Below are positions 8,522 to 11,150 of a stretch of 11,150 nucleotides of DNA, in pieces (the first letter of the stretch is position 1; each line of letters opens with the position of its first letter). The position numbers and the translations under genes were made by a program. The notes under the pieces were generated by a model. It worked only from the letters and a program-made list of their open reading frames with translations. It had not been told where the DNA came from and made no database searches. The DNA is from Clostridia bacterium (GTDB lineage: Bacteria > Bacillota_A > Clostridia > Oscillospirales > CAG-272), in the NCBI GenBank assembly GCA_017468115.1, contig JAFUJS010000036.1, positions 1 through 11,150 of the forward strand, given 5' to 3'.

Positions 8522-8938
8522 ATGCCAACCTTTAATCAGCTCGTTAGACAAGGTAGAAGCGACAAGGTTTACAAATCTCAAGCTGCTGTTCTTCAAGTAG
8601 GCTTTAACACACTTAAGAACAAACCAATCGACCAGAGCGCACCTCAAAAGAGAGGCGTATGTACAAAGGTTACAACAACCACACCAAAGAAGCCAAACTC
8701 AGCTCTTCGTAAGATTGCAAGAGTTAAGCTCACAAACGGTATGGAGGTAACAAGCTACATTCCTGGTATTGGCCACAACCTACAAGAGCACTCAGTTGTT
8801 CTTATTCGTGGCGGTAGAGTACGTGACTTGCCTGGTGTACGTTACCATATTATTCGTGGTACACTTGACGCACAGGGTGTTGCAAACCGTAACCAGAGCC
8901 GTTCTAAATACGGCGCAAAGAGAGCAAAGAAGAAGTAA
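8522..8938 (+). CDS. rpsL: 30S ribosomal protein S12
   Basis: S12 sits at the subunit interface near the decoding centre and affects accuracy and streptomycin response. The 138-residue protein has the Gram-positive N-terminal insertion of about 13 residues relative to E. coli. It also has [22 protein letters not shown] (52-64), [13 protein letters not shown] and the C-terminal RSKYGAKR. K56 and K57 correspond to the E. coli PKK lysines K43 and K44 (counting Met). At the second streptomycin-linked site the protein reads GGRVRDLPG, so R101 replaces the usual lysine (E. coli K88, B. subtilis K101). The start has AAGGAGG seven bases before the ATG. It is the first gene of the str operon, followed by a 158-nt spacer and then rpsG. 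Confidence 0.99.
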   Translation: MPTFNQLVRQGRSDKVYKSQAAVLQVGFNTLKNKPIDQSAPQKRGVCTKVTTTTPKKPNSALRKIARVKLTNGMEVTSYIPGIGHNLQEHSVVLIRGGRVRDLPGVRYHIIRGTLDAQGVANRNQSRSKYGAKRAKKK

Positions 8939-8947
8939 TTTCTTTGC
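8924..8947 (+). other. Stem-loop spanning the rpsL stop codon
   Basis: GCAAAGAA (8924-8931) and TTCTTTGC (8940-8947) form a perfect 8-bp stem around an 8-nt loop containing the rpsL TAA (8936-8938). No T run follows, so it is not a standard terminator. It could protect or process the mRNA, or be incidental to the lysine-rich coding end. Confidence 0.4.
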
Positions 8948-9010
8948 AAGGTAAAAAGAAGTAAGATTTTTAATCGTAGTTCCTAACTTTGTATGCTGAA
9001 ATAAATGTTT

Positions 9011-9068
9011 ATATCAGTGACAACTTGTTTGGACACGACGGGAGAATTCTTTCGAGTACCAAAGATAT
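9011..9068 (+). promoter_or_regulatory. Nested helices in the rpsL-rpsG spacer, candidate S7 autoregulatory site
   Basis: Three helices nest in order: ATATC/GATAT (9011-9015 with 9064-9068), TTTGG/CCAAA (9028-9032 with 9059-9063) and CGGGAG/CTTTCG (9039-9044 with 9049-9054, two G-T pairs) closed by an AATT tetraloop. The two outer helices are adjacent on the 3' side and separated by 12 nt on the 5' side. The fold ends 13 nt before the rpsG ribosome site. In E. coli, S7 represses translation by binding the rpsL-rpsG spacer, so an analogous role is inferred. No homology to that site was established. Confidence 0.4.
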
Positions 9069-9096
9069 CATATTTTTAATGAAGGAGGGAAGAAAA

Positions 9097-9567
9097 GTGC
9101 CAAGAAGAGGTCAAATTTCTAAAAGAGATGTATTGCCAGATCCACTTTACGGCTCTAAGCTCGTAACAAAGCTCATCAACAACATCATGCTTGATGGTAA
9201 GAAGGGTGTAGCTCAAAAGATTGTTTACGACGCATTTAAGATCGTTGAAGAAAAGACTGGTTCAAACGGACTTGAAATGTTCATTGAGGCTCTTGAAAAT
9301 GTAATGCCTGTTTTGGAGGTTAAGGCTCGCCGTGTAGGTGGCTCTAACTATCAGGTACCAATGGAAGTAAGAGCAGAAAGACGTCAGACACTCGGTCTTC
9401 GTTGGATAACAACTTATTCAAGAAACCGTAGCGAAAAGACAATGGCTGAAAGACTTGCAGGCGAGATTCTCGATGCAAAGAACAGCATGGGCGGAGCATT
9501 CAAGAAGAAAGAAGAGACACATAGAATGGCTGAAGCTAACAAGGCTTTTGCACATTACAGATATTAA
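9097..9567 (+). CDS. rpsG: 30S ribosomal protein S7
   Basis: S7 binds the 3' major domain of 16S rRNA, starts assembly of the 30S head and contacts the E-site tRNA. The start is the GTG at 9097, preceded by AAGGAGGG with 7-nt spacing. This gives [15 protein letters not shown] at the N-terminus and a 156-residue protein, the usual S7 length. An in-frame ATG 36 codons upstream would add residues unlike any S7 and has no ribosome site. Recognisable blocks are [42 protein letters not shown] and [14 protein letters not shown], ending in AFAHYRY. It is the second gene of the str operon; fusA follows after 36 nt. Confidence 0.98.
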   Translation: MPRRGQISKRDVLPDPLYGSKLVTKLINNIMLDGKKGVAQKIVYDAFKIVEEKTGSNGLEMFIEALENVMPVLEVKARRVGGSNYQVPMEVRAERRQTLGLRWITTYSRNRSEKTMAERLAGEILDAKNSMGGAFKKKEETHRMAEANKAFAHYRY

Positions 9568-9603
9568 TAGTCGCCCCTTATTATTTGAAAGGAAAAAACA
9601 CAG

Positions 9604-11150
9604 ATGCCAAGAGAATATTCACTTGAAAATACCCGTAATATTGGTATCATGGCTCATATCGACGCCGGAAAGACCACTACTACAGAGCGTATTTTGTTCT
9701 ACACAGGTAGAACACATAAGATAGGTGAGACTCACGATGGTTCTGCTACAATGGACTGGATGGAGCAGGAGCAGGAAAGAGGTATTACAATTACTTCTGC
9801 TGCTACAACTTGCTTCTGGTCTGGTTCAGAAAAGCAGTTTAACCCAACACGTATCAACATCATTGATACCCCGGGCCACGTTGACTTTACCGTAGAAGTA
9901 CAGCGTTCGCTCAGAGTTCTTGACGGTTCCGTTACTGTATTCTGTGCAAAGGGCGGCGTAGAGCCTCAGTCTGAAACTGTATGGAGACAGGCTGATGAGT
10001 ACGGCGTACCTCGTATGGCTTACGTTAACAAAATGGACATTATGGGTGCAGACTTCTATAGAGTTGTATCTATGATGAAGGAAAGACTACATGCCAACGC
10101 AGTACCAATTCAGTTGCCAATCGGTGCTGAAGACACATTTAAGGGTATCATCGACCTTTTTGAAATGAAGGCTGATGTTTACTATGATGACCTCGGCAAG
10201 GATATGAGAGTTGAGGATATCCCTGCTGACCTTCAAGCAAAGGCAGAAGAGTACAGATCAAACCTCGTTGAATCCATTTGCGAGACAGACGATGATCTTA
10301 TGATGATGTACCTTGAGGGTGAGGAGCCTTCTAAGGAGGAGCTTAAGGCTGCACTCCGTAAGGCAGTTATCGACAATAAGATTGTTCCGGTTGTATGTGG
10401 AACCTCTTATAAAAACAAGGGCGTACAGAAGCTACTTGATGCAGTTATCGAATATATGCCTGCACCAACAGATATTCCTGCTATTAAGGGTGTTCACCCT
10501 GAAACAGGCGAGGATGATGTACGTCATGCAAGCGACACAGAGCCTTTCTCTGCACTTGCATTCAAGATTATGACAGACCCATTTGTTGGTAAGCTCTGCT
10601 TCTTCAGAGTTTACTCAGGCTCTGTACAAGCAGGTACAAGCGTGTACAACTCCTGCAAGGATAAGAACGAAAGATTCGGTCGTATTCTTCAAATGCACGC
10701 AAACGACAGACAGGATATCGACGTTTGTTACGCTGGTGATATTGCCGCAGTTGTTGGTGTAAAGAACACAACAACAGGTGATACATTCTGTGACGAAAAG
10801 AATCCTATCATTCTTGAATCTATGGAATTCCCGGAGCCTGTTATCAGCGTTGCTGTTGAGCCAAAGACAAAGGCAGGACAGGAAAAGATGGGCATTGCAC
10901 TTGCAAAGCTTGCTGAGGAAGACCCAACATTCAGAACATACACAGATGAAGAAACAGGACAAACCATTATCGCTGGTATGGGTGAGCTTCACCTTGAGAT
11001 TATCGTTGACCGTTTGCTTCGTGAATTCAAGGTTGAGGCTAATGTAGGTAAGCCACAGGTTGCTTACAAGGAAACAATCAGAAGAGAAGCTAATGTTGAC
11101 CACAAGTACGCTCGTCAGAGTGGTGGTAAGGGTCAATATGGTCACGTTAA
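9604..11150 (+). CDS. fusA: Elongation factor G, 3' end beyond the window
   Basis: EF-G is the GTPase that drives tRNA-mRNA translocation on the ribosome and, with RRF, ribosome recycling. About 515 codons of an expected roughly 690 are present. The G domain shows [12 protein letters not shown] (G1, 17-28), RGIT with the switch I threonine near 62, DTPGH (G3, 88-92) and NKMD (G4, 142-145). Domain II (about 300-400) and domain III, with the MGELHLEI block, follow. The window ends at the start of domain IV, just after [11 protein letters not shown]. The start has GAAAGGA about ten bases before the ATG, a looser spacing than its neighbours. It is the third gene of the str operon. No frameshift or in-frame stop is seen. 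The sequence fits a canonical housekeeping EF-G rather than a tetracycline-protection paralogue, because of its operon place and N-terminus. Confidence 0.97.
   Translation, partial: MPREYSLENTRNIGIMAHIDAGKTTTTERILFYTGRTHKIGETHDGSATMDWMEQEQERGITITSAATTCFWSGSEKQFNPTRINIIDTPGHVDFTVEVQRSLRVLDGSVTVFCAKGGVEPQSETVWRQADEYGVPRMAYVNKMDIMGADFYRVVSMMKERLHANAVPIQLPIGAEDTFKGIIDLFEMKADVYYDDLGKDMRVEDIPADLQAKAEEYRSNLVESICETDDDLMMMYLEGEEPSKEELKAALRKAVIDNKIVPVVCGTSYKNKGVQKLLDAVIEYMPAPTDIPAIKGVHPETGEDDVRHASDTEPFSALAFKIMTDPFVGKLCFFRVYSGSVQAGTSVYNSCKDKNERFGRILQMHANDRQDIDVCYAGDIAAVVGVKNTTTGDTFCDEKNPIILESMEFPEPVISVAVEPKTKAGQEKMGIALAKLAEEDPTFRTYTDEETGQTIIAGMGELHLEIIVDRLLREFKVEANVGKPQVAYKETIRREANVDHKYARQSGGKGQYGHV

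Noticed and set aside
8989..9096. A longer S7 starting at the upstream in-frame ATG
   Set aside because: The extra 36 residues do not resemble S7, the ATG lacks a ribosome site, and the GTG at 9097 has an excellent one and gives the standard 156-residue length.

Overview
The window looks like housekeeping chromosome from a Gram-positive anaerobe of the class Clostridia (phylum Bacillota), possibly an Oscillospirales/Ruminococcaceae-type gut lineage. The basis is low-to-moderate GC judged by eye, strong AGGAGG-type ribosome binding sites, near-consensus sigma-A promoters with 17-bp spacers, the Gram-positive type of ribosomal protein S12 with an N-terminal extension of about 13 residues, and family-typical LigA, Cca, FtsZ and EF-G. 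The class-level call is fairly safe. Anything finer is a guess.

Layout. Positions 1-140 hold two tandem tRNA genes on the minus strand, tRNA-Gly(TCC) followed by tRNA-Arg(TCT), which is cut by the window edge; a good promoter lies upstream of them. Positions 240-1434 (minus) hold a gene for an exported protein with a C39-like cysteine-peptidase fold in which all three expected catalytic residues appear replaced, plus its terminator. A 240-bp divergent spacer (1435-1674) carries promoters for both sides and a hairpin-forming inverted repeat. Positions 1675-5033 (plus) are a two-gene unit, ligA (NAD-dependent DNA ligase) then cca (tRNA CCA nucleotidyltransferase with an HD domain), ending in a hairpin shared with the convergent gene. 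Positions 5051-6907 (minus) encode a membrane-anchored nucleotide-sugar 4,6-dehydratase of the CapD/WbpM/PglF family, read from a promoter with perfect consensus hexamers. Positions 7110-8213 (plus) are ftsZ as a single-gene unit with its own promoter and terminator. Positions 8367-11150 are the start of the str operon, rpsL-rpsG-fusA, with fusA running off the edge.

Working together. The str-operon genes serve translation (30S proteins S12 and S7, translocase EF-G). Cca and the tRNAs also serve translation. LigA serves replication and repair, FtsZ division, and the dehydratase supplies a modified sugar nucleotide for surface glycans. Apart from rpsL-rpsG-fusA and ligA-cca these are neighbours rather than a pathway.

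I found no mobile element, CRISPR array, toxin-antitoxin pair or defence island, and no clear new multi-gene system. The points most worth a second look are the triad-less C39-like protein, a natural arginine in S12 at a position linked to streptomycin resistance, possible structured RNA in the rpsL leader and in the rpsL-rpsG spacer, and an FtsZ without a recognisable canonical C-terminal peptide.
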